Assembly: GCA_026986375.1 (NCBI GenBank)
Contig: JALSOQ010000014.1
Location: 1-41,728, forward strand
Source of the DNA: Archaeoglobaceae archaeon
GTDB taxonomy: Archaea; Halobacteriota; Archaeoglobi; Archaeoglobales; Archaeoglobaceae
Length of the DNA stretch: 41,728 bases
Reading direction: 5' to 3'
Both the position numbers and the translations under genes were made by a program. The notes beneath the pieces are model-generated. The model ran no database searches, was not told where the DNA came from, and saw only the letters and a list, made by a program, of their open reading frames with translations. This document shows positions 26,901-33,842 of the stretch, piece by piece. Each line of letters starts with the position of its first letter. Position 1 is the stretch's first letter.

Positions 26901-28933
26901 TTGGTGTAATTTATCGCAGCCTTTATGTTTCTCTGATTTCCCCCGGCCAAACCCAACGGGAAGAGGATGTGCGGTGGAGGGCTCATCCTCCTCTCCTTCG
27001 ACTTTTCCGGCCTTCCCATCCTCGCTCCTATGCGGGTGGGAGCCTTCGCTCTGACATCCAAGCCGGAAAGTTTTCTCACGATTTTCAAAACATCTCTCTC
27101 ATCGCCGACATCAATTCTGACGGGTTTAAGCTCGTTCGTTAAACCGAGACATCTCACCAGAACCTTCCATCTGTCAAGCACGATCTTTCCATCTCTGACC
27201 TTATGCTCCACGAGCAAATCTTCCAGAATTTTCTTCGCCCTTTCATCGTAATCGAGAACCAAGCACGGCTTACCCCTTCCCTCTACCTTACCGTGCTCCG
27301 CTATGTAATTCCGGAGGTAGAGGTAATCTTCGACGCTTATATCGTGCCACAGGTATGTGTGATCCGGGTGGAGGGGAACTCCGTATTCGTCGCAGAGCTT
27401 CAAAGCGGTATCTTCATCTATCCTCCTATAATCTCCCTCGGGAATCTTGCCCTTAACCTCCTGTATCCACCACTCGTAGACGTAGCTTGAGGGCATAAGG
27501 GGGTGGTTGTTCTCCAAGAAATCTCCGAAGTTTATGAGAATCTCACCCATGTCGAGGATCTTCTCAACCTGATCCTTCAAAGCCAAGGCCTCTTGAACCG
27601 TATTTACTTTGACGACATCACCGTTTTTGAGCCTTACAGTCGCCCCCTCTATGCTCGTAACCGGCACGACCCCTCCGGCCTTACCCGGTCTCTCCACCTT
27701 AAGCTGAGTTCCTATCGCTATGAAACCGTCCGCTATTATCATCGTCGCCGGGTTTATGCCAACCGTGGCGAATCCGGAGTTCCTCGCCCTTCCGTAGCGA
27801 AGCCTGAAACCTCCCTTTCGGGATGGATGGCTTAAAACGGGTCTTCCCGCAACGATGTCCGAAAGATACTTGTCCTTCGGCTTTATCTGAGCCTCCAACT
27901 CCTCATCCTTCTCCTTGTCCAACTTTTCGGCTATCTCTAATTCTTCCTCTTTTTCTTCATTCTCCTCCTTAGCCTCGTAAAGACCGCTCGTAAACTTCTC
28001 GACTTCTTCGCTCTTTTCCTCGAACTCCTTGTTTATCAGCTTGTCGAGCCACTCCCAGCCGTCGATTCCGAGCTTATCGACCATCTTCTTAAGCTTCGGA
28101 GCCTTTAGGGCTATTCCTTCAGCAATAACGAGGCACATTCCACCTCTAACCCTGTTCGTCTCAACCCTCGGCAGATCTCTGTGGCCGGAAACCTCTACGT
28201 CCTCAGTAGGCTCACCGTCTATGCAGACGGGACAGTTCGAAACTATCAGCCTTATCTCCGCATCACTCGGCAAATACTGCAGGTTTGCGACCTTCTTGTA
28301 AAGCGGAATCTCCTCGCAATACCTCAGAATTTCGTCTTCGGTGGGGATGTATCTGTTGAGTCCGAGCAACCTCCTGACGTAATCTCCAACAAGCACGGAT
28401 ATAACTTGAGCGGTTCCGCCAGCACTCCTTATAGGGCCGGCGTAGTAGATCTTGAGGAATTCCGATCCGTCGTGGTTCCTATCTATCTTAACCTTTGCTA
28501 TCCCCTCGATTGGTGCGGCGACTACTCCTTCCGTCAAAATCGCTACGGCCGTCCTTATAGCCTTGTCTATCGCCGTAAGCCTATCGAAGTCGCCGAACTT
28601 ACCTTTGACTATCTCCTCCGCTATTTTAAAGCAGATCTCCTCTCTGCTCAATCCCTCCTTCTCAAGTTCCATTATCCTCCTCGCCAATCCGTCGATCTTC
28701 ATCAGCTGCTCAACCCTTTCAGCCATGTTTCTTGCAATCGGGATCTCCACCTCGGTTGAGGGATCCAAGCCTTTAGCTCTTGCCCTTCTGGCTATCTCGT
28801 AAGCTTTATTCAGTTCTTTGAGTAGAGAAGCATGATAGCCCTTTATCTCCTCCAGAAGGAGCTTGCAACGTCTGTTTTCTTCTTCATTCCTTACCTCGTA
28901 TAGGTTCATGAAGTCCGTAAGCTTCAGTTGCAT
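23942..28933 (-). CDS. polC: DNA polymerase D large subunit (DP2) containing an intein
   Basis: The catalytic subunit of the euryarchaeal replicative polymerase PolD, 1663 residues as translated and 1188 after loss of a 475-residue intein. Recognisable blocks: YYAGPIRSAGGTAQV (163-177), RVRGGMCLVIAEG, RARNSGFATVGINPATMI, PPPHILFPLGLAGG, zinc motifs CKECG/CPRC/CPRC (696-735), HTSAGVLGRIIGFTD, and the catalytic GDED motif restored as RRN-CDGDEDS. A charged, low-complexity linker is at about 302-352. A further zinc pair CVNC/CLKC precedes the C-terminal PIP box QIRISDFFG. The start is ATG at 28933. The small exonuclease subunit DP1 is not in this window. Confidence 0.98.
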   Translation of the reverse strand: MQLKLTDFMNLYEVRNEEENRRCKLLLEEIKGYHASLLKELNKAYEIARRARAKGLDPSTEVEIPIARNMAERVEQLMKIDGLARRIMELEKEGLSREEICFKIAEEIVKGKFGDFDRLTAIDKAIRTAVAILTEGVVAAPIEGIAKVKIDRNHDGSEFLKIYYAGPIRSAGGTAQVISVLVGDYVRRLLGLNRYIPTEDEILRYCEEIPLYKKVANLQYLPSDAEIRLIVSNCPVCIDGEPTEDVEVSGHRDLPRVETNRVRGGMCLVIAEGIALKAPKLKKMVDKLGIDGWEWLDKLINKEFEEKSEEVEKFTSGLYEAKEENEEKEEELEIAEKLDKEKDEELEAQIKPKDKYLSDIVAGRPVLSHPSRKGGFRLRYGRARNSGFATVGINPATMIIADGFIAIGTQLKVERPGKAGGVVPVTSIEGATVRLKNGDVVKVNTVQEALALKDQVEKILDMGEILINFGDFLENNHPLMPSSYVYEWWIQEVKGKIPEGDYRRIDEDTALKLCDEYGVPLHPDHTYLWHDISVEDYLYLRNYIAEHGKVEGRGKPCLVLDYDERAKKILEDLLVEHKVRDGKIVLDRWKVLVRCLGLTNELKPVRIDVGDERDVLKIVRKLSGLDVRAKAPTRIGARMGRPEKSKERRMSPPPHILFPLGLAGGNQRNIKAAINYTKSYNSAKGEIEVEIALRRCKECGRETFWLKCDCGGLTEQLYYCPRCKIKISSEICPRCKEEAKGYVKRKINIRELYEKALKNLNEWDSFETIKGVIGLTSKLKMPERLEKGILRAKHGVFVFKDGTIRFDMTDLPITHFRPKEINVSVEKLRELGYKYDWQGNELKSEDQIVELKPQDVILSKDCAEYLVKVAKFIDDLLVKFYGLEPFYNVEKPEDLIGHLVIGLAPHTSAGVLGRIIGFTDVLAGYAHPYFHAAKRRNCFTEDTEILVNIDGEVRRITMKDLYELFENERFERGVWVRDKPKTNIKVYSFDPESGKVVLTDVVDVIKAPSPEHLIEIELEGGRSFTVTPDHWVLVYDGKLVRKRAFEVKEGDLMLSPAIDFEECDVEEIDLLKEFAKLEDLHDVVMIRGLKGFLERTLSEDERKRYYDELRYDSISLKDLLKILNVKGLTLEDVPKDVHLAVKRDRVRVRRFVKVEPLLKLIGYYLAEGYARCSRNCYQIVFSTLDKDVKREIVESVREAFGDGVKVNEREWKLTISSRIIYLLFTRILKTGSNAHDKRLPSFVFKLPKEKAKILLSAYFTGDGSALKTKPRVSVYSVNLSLLRDVELLLMKFGIKGYFTVDRNANRGNSIALRYYKRRGMNAPVSTVYAFNIAGEYYDAFFNEIGFNIERKQSIYDLHRDRIRKKDLRKTEFGWLLRVKGVRYVKASKPFVYCLNARRYHNVIINDYILSAQCDGDEDSVMLLLDGLLNFSRYFLPDKRGGQMDAPLVLTAIIDPKEVDSEVHNMDIVERYPLDFYKATLRYADPKELVGIIERVEDRLESELRYCCLSFTHDTESIALGVKESKYKSLETMKDKLMAQMSLAEKIVAVDEHDVAERVLTCHFLPDIIGNLRAFTRQEFRCVNCNAKYRRLPLSGKCLKCGGKLTLTVHNSSITKYLDLSKFLCEKYEISNYTKQRLMLIDLEIRSLFESDTRKQIRISDFFG
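24698..26122 (-). mobile_element. Intein with LAGLIDADG motifs in the PolD catalytic site
   Basis: Residues 938-1412 of the DP2 precursor. It begins CFTEDTEILV, has the block B motif TPDH (1027-1030), two LAGLIDADG-type helices (LIGYYLAEG at 1160-1168, LLSAYFTGDG at 1254-1263), and ends HNVIINDYILSAQ before Cys of CDGDEDS. The final residue is Gln and the one before is Ala, rather than the usual His-Asn. Inteins at this same site in Pyrococcus PolII also end in Gln and do splice. The element divides the catalytic aspartate motif, so polymerase activity depends on splicing. Confidence 0.95.
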
Positions 28934-29004
28934 CGGTCTACCTTTCGATGAGTGTAAGTTAAGGATTTCGTAATCATAATATCTCCTCCAAAATACGGCT
29001 TTGT

Positions 29005-29583
29005 ATGGAAATAAAGTTTGGTGACGTTATTTTCAAGCTCGTTAAGGGAGACATAACGAAGTATCCGGCAGATGCAATAGTAAACGCCGCTAACAGGTAT
29101 TTGGAGCACGGCGGAGGAGTTGCGCTCGCAATTGCAAAGGCTGCAACTGAAGGAAGGCCGGAGGAATACACACGGTTAAGCAAGGAGGAGATGAAGAAGC
29201 AGGTGGGAAGGGATTACATTGAGCACGGAGAGGTCGTCGTAACTCCGGCTTTAGCTCTGGAGAGGCACGGGATAAAGTTCGTTATCCACACGGTCGGACC
29301 AGTATGCAACGGCGTTTGGAACGAAGGTTTCAAGGAAAAGCTCAGAAAGGCCTTGACGGCTCCGCTTAAGAAGGCCGAAGAGCTTAAGCTGAAATCGATA
29401 GCATTTCCTGCGATAAGCGCTGGGATATACGGATGTCCGCTCGAAGATGTCGTTAGGACGTTCTTGGAAGTCGTCGAGGAGTTTTCCAAGTCTGCGAAAT
29501 CGGTTAAGGAGGTAGCTCTCGTCATATACGATAAAGAATCCGCAAGGAGAGCTTTGGAAACGGTTAAATCCCATTCGGCGTAA
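29005..29583 (+). CDS. Macro domain protein, ADP-ribose binding (Af1521-like)
   Basis: A stand-alone macro domain of 192 residues, of the class that binds ADP-ribose and can remove it or hydrolyse ADP-ribose phosphate. Signature parts are GDITKYPADAIVNAANRYLE (15-34), the GGGVALAIAKAA loop (37-48) and PAISAGIYGCPLEDV. It is extremely similar to the A. fulgidus Af1521 macro protein over its whole length, including RDYIEHGEVVVTPA. The start is ATG at 29005. The divergent gap to DP2 is 71 bases. It is followed after 8 bases by a metallo-beta-lactamase gene, so the two form a small operon. Confidence 0.96.
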   Translation: MEIKFGDVIFKLVKGDITKYPADAIVNAANRYLEHGGGVALAIAKAATEGRPEEYTRLSKEEMKKQVGRDYIEHGEVVVTPALALERHGIKFVIHTVGPVCNGVWNEGFKEKLRKALTAPLKKAEELKLKSIAFPAISAGIYGCPLEDVVRTFLEVVEEFSKSAKSVKEVALVIYDKESARRALETVKSHSA

Positions 29584-29591
29584 ATACGAAT

Positions 29592-30158
29592 ATGAGGCTC
29601 AGGTGGCTCGGAAACTCCTGCGTAGAGATATTCGCGGACAAACACGTTCTGATAGATCCGAACTTCTTGGTGAAGCCCGAAGGAAAATTCGACTTCGTCC
29701 TCATCACGCACGAGCATTCGGATCACGTCGATCCGGAAAAGCTGAAGGAGATAGAATACGGGAAGCTCGTCGCTCCGAAGGCGACGCTCGAAGAGTTCGG
29801 ACTCGAAGGGATTGAGGCGAAGCCGGGGATGGAAATCGAAGGAATAAAGGTGCTCGAAAGCTGGTGCTGGAAGGCGAAGGAGTCCGTGAGCTACTTCTAC
29901 AACGGCGTCCTTCATACTGGAGATTCTGCGAAGTTCCCGGACGTTAAAGCGAAGGTAGTGTTTACAGCATGCTTCCCCGACTTTTACGATGAATACGTCT
30001 CCGAAATGAAGAGGCTAAAGCCGGAACTGGTGATTCCGATTCATTACAATCCGGAAAAGCCGGAAAAGAGGAAAAATGCGGAAGGTTTGAGGGAGAGGCT
30101 TGAGAAGGAAGGCATAAACTGTAGGATCGTGGAGATCGGCGAGATAATCGAAATCTAA
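29592..30158 (+). CDS. Metallo-beta-lactamase fold hydrolase (UlaG-like)
   Basis: A 188-residue MBL-fold protein with the core metal motif THEHSDHVD (about 36-44), LHTGDSA for the next ligands, and IPIHYNPE for the final His. This compact form is common in archaea as the UlaG/RomA-like branch; the substrate is unknown. It lies 8 bases after the macro-domain gene and is likely cotranscribed, so a substrate linked to ADP-ribose or another phosphodiester is conceivable but unproven. Its stop overlaps the convergent wHTH gene by 4 bases. Confidence 0.9.
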   Translation: MRLRWLGNSCVEIFADKHVLIDPNFLVKPEGKFDFVLITHEHSDHVDPEKLKEIEYGKLVAPKATLEEFGLEGIEAKPGMEIEGIKVLESWCWKAKESVSYFYNGVLHTGDSAKFPDVKAKVVFTACFPDFYDEYVSEMKRLKPELVIPIHYNPEKPEKRKNAEGLRERLEKEGINCRIVEIGEIIEI

Positions 30159-30445
30159 ACACCGTTCAGTATTTCTTTAAGAATTTTCAGAAATTTCTTT
30201 GTCTCCTCCGCTCCTTTTTCTGTTATGATAACGATAGTTCTCGGTCTGTCGGCTATAGTTTTCTTAATTTTAACGAACCCCTCCCTCTCTAAGGTTCTCA
30301 GGTGGGAATCGAGGTTACCCGGAGTCACCGCCAAAACGTCCTGCAGTTCCTTGAAAAATGCTTTCTCGCGGGTTAAAAGGTAGATCATGATACCCAACCT
30401 TATCGGATTTCCGAGAACGCTCTTCTTAGCGAACTCCTTCAGCAT
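30155..30445 (-). CDS. Winged helix transcriptional regulator (ArsR/MarR-like)
   Basis: A 96-residue protein with a clear winged helix: LGNPIRLGIMIYLLTREKAFFKELQDVL, then the recognition helix TPGNLDSHLRTLEREGFVKI and the wing KTIADRPRTIVIITEKGAEE. It matches archaeal regulators of the HTH_34 type that act as dimers. It directly follows a membrane-protein gene (one base gap), a common arrangement in which regulator and membrane protein form one unit. A perfect palindrome upstream of that operon is a candidate binding site. Confidence 0.9.
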   Translation of the reverse strand: MLKEFAKKSVLGNPIRLGIMIYLLTREKAFFKELQDVLAVTPGNLDSHLRTLEREGFVKIKKTIADRPRTIVIITEKGAEETKKFLKILKEILNGV

Positions 30446-30446
30446 G

Positions 30447-31031
30447 TCAGGCCACCTTAAAGGCTCTGATGGTGTATAGGATAACGATAGTTCCGTATCC
30501 GAGGACGATCGTCATTCCGGCGAAGTCCATCGGATTCTTCGAAAGGTAAACCAATGGGATCGCCAAAGCGGGAATCAAAAAGGCGGGAACCATTTCCACC
30601 TCAAGCTTCTTTGCCCAAAAGTAGATCGTCGCAATCATCCCTATTACGGCTGTGGAGATGAAGCTGAGGAGTCCTACCGCCAACCTCTGAAGAAAGTATC
30701 CTCCTATCATGGAGGGAACGAAAAACCAGCCAAATAAGGCGGCGATAACCCAAGATAGGAATATTCCGAAGTTCACCTTCCCACTTCCTCCTTCGGAGAT
30801 CAGCATCGAAACCTTCCTCCAGAGAGATTTCGATGCGTATGCGAATACCACCGCCCCGAAAGACCAGTAAGCGATTGTGAGCCATAGCGGAACTCTATCG
30901 AGAGGTGCTATCAGAACGTAGTAGCCCGCCATTATGACCGTCCAGATCTGAAAGTTCATAGCTATGCAAATCTTTTCGACAGCCAAGATCTTGCCTGAAA
31001 CCCTCTTCAGAACATCCTTAAGCTCTTCCAT
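30447..31031 (-). CDS. Polytopic membrane protein, partner of the wHTH regulator
   Basis: A 194-residue protein with about six hydrophobic spans (for example QIWTVIMAGYYVLIAP, LWLTIAYWSFGAVVFAYA, VGLLSFISTAVIGMIATIYF, MTIVLGYGTIVILYTIRAF). The N-terminal 20 residues are cytoplasmic and charged. No family is recognised. It is cotranscribed with the wHTH gene, so it may sense or respond to the same signal. The start is ATG at 31031. Confidence 0.78.
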   Translation of the reverse strand: MEELKDVLKRVSGKILAVEKICIAMNFQIWTVIMAGYYVLIAPLDRVPLWLTIAYWSFGAVVFAYASKSLWRKVSMLISEGGSGKVNFGIFLSWVIAALFGWFFVPSMIGGYFLQRLAVGLLSFISTAVIGMIATIYFWAKKLEVEMVPAFLIPALAIPLVYLSKNPMDFAGMTIVLGYGTIVILYTIRAFKVA

Positions 31032-31067
31032 GAGTTAAAGTTCGATTCCGACCTATCCTGAAATTGC

Positions 31068-31080
31068 TCTGAAGTTCAGA
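31068..31080. promoter_or_regulatory. Perfect palindrome upstream of the membrane protein/wHTH operon
   Basis: TCTGAA-G-TTCAGA is a perfect inverted repeat with a one-base centre, 37-49 bases before the ATG at 31031 and just after the AOR stop codon on the same strand. It has the size of a wHTH dimer operator. It could alternatively be part of the AOR transcript end, which is followed by a T-rich stretch. Confidence 0.4.
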
Positions 31081-31091
31081 AAGGGAAAAAA

Positions 31092-32828
31092 TCAAACGAG
31101 GGGAAGAACGTATCTCTCCTTCCAATACCTCAAAGCCTCCCTGATGTATTCTTCGCTCAGCTTTCCTTGGAAGCATTCAGTTTCGAAAATCCTCTTCGGC
31201 AACCTCAAAGAATCCGGATCGAAACCCATCTTGATCTTAAGCTTCAGCTTCTCTCTGTATATCTTCTCACCCTTAAGCTTGAGCTCCTCCTCGCTCGTTT
31301 CGTATCCCAAAGCGTCGAAAGCCTCGGCAACTATTTCGGGCTTGTAAACCCCTCTTGCAAAGAAGCAGACCACCAAGCTCGAAAGAACCTGCCTCCACTC
31401 CTCTTCTTTCACAAGTTTATCTACGATCTCATTTGGCGGGGGTATCTCCTTGAGTTTCTGATCCAACGAATAACCGGCGTTGTCCAGATGGCTGTGTCTT
31501 AAACCGATCAGATAGCCTATATGTGTTGCATGGCCTACGTGGTAGCCGGGCATCTCGTTCTTTCCGAACGCCAACGCAAACTCCTTTCCACCGTAAACGT
31601 CCGAAGCTTTTTCAACTCCCTGGGCGAGAACTTTGTAGAACTCGTTCGGCTGTTTAACTATATAATCTATGGCCTTCATATAGCCGTCAACGTCGCCGAA
31701 GCTGAGCTTCACGAGCGTTTCCTTTTCGGAAATCAATCCCCTCTCCAAAGCTTCTGTCGCCCAAGCCAAGCATACGCCCGTGCTCATCGCATCGAGCCCG
31801 TAGATTTCAACTTTGTGAATTAACCTAAGCAGACCTTCTCTGCTTCCAATTCCGAGCATCGAACCCAAAGCGTAGATCAGTTCGTAATCGTAGGAGATCA
31901 TTATGGTCTTGTAGAAGTAGGGTTCGGTTTCATACGGAATTCTAAGTGCCGCTATGTGAACGCATGCGATCGGGCAGTGGCTACACGCAATTCTCCTTCC
32001 CAAGTTGTGCTCCGCCAAAGCCTCACCGCTTATCTCCTCAGCTTTTTCGAAAACCGTCGATCTGAGGTTTTTTGTTGGTAGAGATCTTATTTCGTTGAGG
32101 GGAAGGACGTTCACCGCCGTTCCCAATAAATGATACTTCTTCATCGCTCCCGATTCTAAAGCCAGCTTCATTATCTTCTCGTATACGTCCTTATACTTCC
32201 TCCTGTCCGGAACCTTTCTGCTTCCCCTCCCTATAACTACGAGGGCCATGAGGTTCTTGCTTCCGAAAACCGCTCCCAATCCGAGCCTTCCGAAGTGCCT
32301 GTAGGTCTCCGTCGTAACGCATGCGTATCTGACGAGGTTGCATCCTCCTCCGCCAATCCTCATCACGGTCCTAATTCCCCTACCCTTTTCCCTTTCCGCT
32401 ATTATCCTTCCCACTATCAAAGAGTCGGCTATACCCCAAATCACCCTCGCATCTCTGAAGTAGACCTTGTCGTTATGGACGACGATGTAAACGGGCTTCT
32501 TGCTTTTCCCCTTTATCACTATCGCCCCGTAGCCGGCGTTCGCTATCGCAACCGCAGTTCTACCTCCGGCGTGGCTCTCACCCAAATTACCCGTTAGAGG
32601 GCTCTTGAACATCGCCACGGTCTTCGAAGCTAAGGGGTAGGCGGGGGTGAAAGGGCCTACGGCAAAAACTATAACGTTCTCCTCGCTCAAAGGATCCGCA
32701 TTTAGATCCATCTCCTCCTTGAGAAGCTGAACGGCCACGCCAGTTCCGCCGATCCACTCCTCGAATAGATCCCTCCTGTCTTCAATCTCGTATCTGTATT
32801 TGGAAAGGTCTATCTTAAGAACCTTCAC
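31092..32828 (-). CDS. Aldehyde ferredoxin oxidoreductase family tungstoenzyme
   Basis: A 578-residue enzyme that oxidises aldehydes (or a related acid/aldehyde couple) using a tungstopterin and one 4Fe-4S cluster, passing electrons to ferredoxin. The N-terminal domain has WIGGTGVAVQLL, the pterin-binding AGGRTAVAIANAGYGAIVIKG, and GRLGLGAVFGSKNL. Cluster ligands are CSHCPIAC and a later Cys in LVVCFFARG. The family is usually about 600 residues. The start is GTG at 32828, five bases after GGAGGTG; a longer open frame lies within the ferredoxin gene. It is paired with that gene as GTGA, which suggests a dedicated electron acceptor. Which aldehyde it uses cannot be told. Confidence 0.93.
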   Translation of the reverse strand: MKVLKIDLSKYRYEIEDRRDLFEEWIGGTGVAVQLLKEEMDLNADPLSEENVIVFAVGPFTPAYPLASKTVAMFKSPLTGNLGESHAGGRTAVAIANAGYGAIVIKGKSKKPVYIVVHNDKVYFRDARVIWGIADSLIVGRIIAEREKGRGIRTVMRIGGGGCNLVRYACVTTETYRHFGRLGLGAVFGSKNLMALVVIGRGSRKVPDRRKYKDVYEKIMKLALESGAMKKYHLLGTAVNVLPLNEIRSLPTKNLRSTVFEKAEEISGEALAEHNLGRRIACSHCPIACVHIAALRIPYETEPYFYKTIMISYDYELIYALGSMLGIGSREGLLRLIHKVEIYGLDAMSTGVCLAWATEALERGLISEKETLVKLSFGDVDGYMKAIDYIVKQPNEFYKVLAQGVEKASDVYGGKEFALAFGKNEMPGYHVGHATHIGYLIGLRHSHLDNAGYSLDQKLKEIPPPNEIVDKLVKEEEWRQVLSSLVVCFFARGVYKPEIVAEAFDALGYETSEEELKLKGEKIYREKLKLKIKMGFDPDSLRLPKRIFETECFQGKLSEEYIREALRYWKERYVLPLV

Positions 32829-33229
32829 GCTTCCACCTCCTCGTAACCCAAAACCCCGTGCGGACAGTAATTCACGCAATACCCGCAGTGAACACACAAA
32901 GCTGGCTTTCCGTTTCTCCTCTCAAATATCGCCCCTATTGTGCACGCGTTTATGCAGTTCTTACATCCTATGCAAAGTTCTTCTCTATAAACGACACCAC
33001 CACCCTCTTTGGGCGTTAAAGCGTTAGTCGGACACACCTGAGCGCAGGGAGGTTCGATACAAGCCCTGCAGAATATAACCGTCGCACCTCTCTCGAAACC
33101 GCTCAAGCTCACGGGAAGAATACCTGAGTAGTCGTTTCCTATCTCTCCGTGCCTTCTTGAGCAAGCGAACATGCACAAGCCGCAACCGACGCACTTCTCG
33201 ATGTCCTTTATGACGAGCCTTTTGGGCAT
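32825..33229 (-). CDS. Polyferredoxin with four 4Fe-4S clusters (oxidoreductase electron-transfer subunit)
   Basis: A 134-residue iron-sulfur protein with four cysteine groups: CVGCGLCMFAC at 13-23, CRACIEPPCAQVCP, CIGCKNCINAC and CVHCGYCVNYCP. This is the pattern of HycB/DmsB-like subunits. It precedes and overlaps the aldehyde oxidoreductase gene, so it is most likely the partner that carries its electrons. The start is ATG at 33229; TTAAATAC about 24 bases upstream is a TATA candidate for a leaderless transcript. Confidence 0.93.
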   Translation of the reverse strand: MPKRLVIKDIEKCVGCGLCMFACSRRHGEIGNDYSGILPVSLSGFERGATVIFCRACIEPPCAQVCPTNALTPKEGGGVVYREELCIGCKNCINACTIGAIFERRNGKPALCVHCGYCVNYCPHGVLGYEEVEA

Positions 33230-33266
33230 ACGAATTATTATAATCAGAACGTATTTAACATTTGTC

Positions 33267-33842
33267 TTAATTTCGAACGATCAAACTAATTCCTATCAGA
33301 ATGGCGGACACCCCTATCAACCCCGCAAAGAGTAGCGGAAACCCGTGTGGGTGTATAGATAAAACGATTGGATAGAACAGTATTATAGCCGTTCCCACTA
33401 TTCCCAAGACCGCTATAGAGTATCCGATTTCTATATTCCATTTCTCAAGCTTCTTTTCGATATTCCAGATTATTTGGGCCATGCTGAACAGCACCACTAT
33501 TGAGAGCAGGGGAATTATATCCGGTTTCGATTCGTATGCGGAGAACATAGATTCGACGTATTCAGCCAATCCTCTAAATCCCAAGTAATAGACAGCATCG
33601 AGCAAGGAGTAGAATATTTCGGAGTTCGCAAGAGCTTTCGCCGTCGCCAACGCCATGAGGACGATAAAAGTAGGAAATCCGAACGGGTTTCTGTTCATAA
33701 TCAAAAGTGCGATCGGTATGATGGCTATGGCGTATAGCAAATTTACAGGAACTAAGAGTGCCATAGGAGATTTTTCGGCGATACTTACTGCTATCAGAAC
33801 GGAAATCTCAGCTAACGCCAGATTAATGATCTTCGCCTTCAT
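33267..33842 (-). CDS. Polytopic membrane protein following DUF58
   Basis: A 191-residue protein from ATG 33842 with five to six hydrophobic spans (e.g. INLALAEISVLIAVSIA, LLVPVNLLYAIAIIPIALLIM, IGYSIAVLGIVGTAIILFYPIVL). The frame extends 16 codons upstream inside the DUF58 gene, but the ATG overlapping the DUF58 stop as ATGA is the natural start. No family is recognised. Such membrane proteins often follow DUF58 genes in archaea. Confidence 0.78.
   Translation of the reverse strand: MKAKIINLALAEISVLIAVSIAEKSPMALLVPVNLLYAIAIIPIALLIMNRNPFGFPTFIVLMALATAKALANSEIFYSLLDAVYYLGFRGLAEYVESMFSAYESKPDIIPLLSIVVLFSMAQIIWNIEKKLEKWNIEIGYSIAVLGIVGTAIILFYPIVLSIHPHGFPLLFAGLIGVSAILIGISLIVRN

Noticed and set aside
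27860-28040. Acidic low-complexity segment in PolD as a possible frameshift or second insertion
   Set aside because: The frame is unbroken, and charged linkers at this place (about residues 302-352) occur in other DP2 proteins.
32829-32897. 23-residue N-terminal extension of the aldehyde oxidoreductase
   Set aside because: It lies within the ferredoxin gene and has no family resemblance; the GTG at 32828 has an excellent GGAGGTG site.
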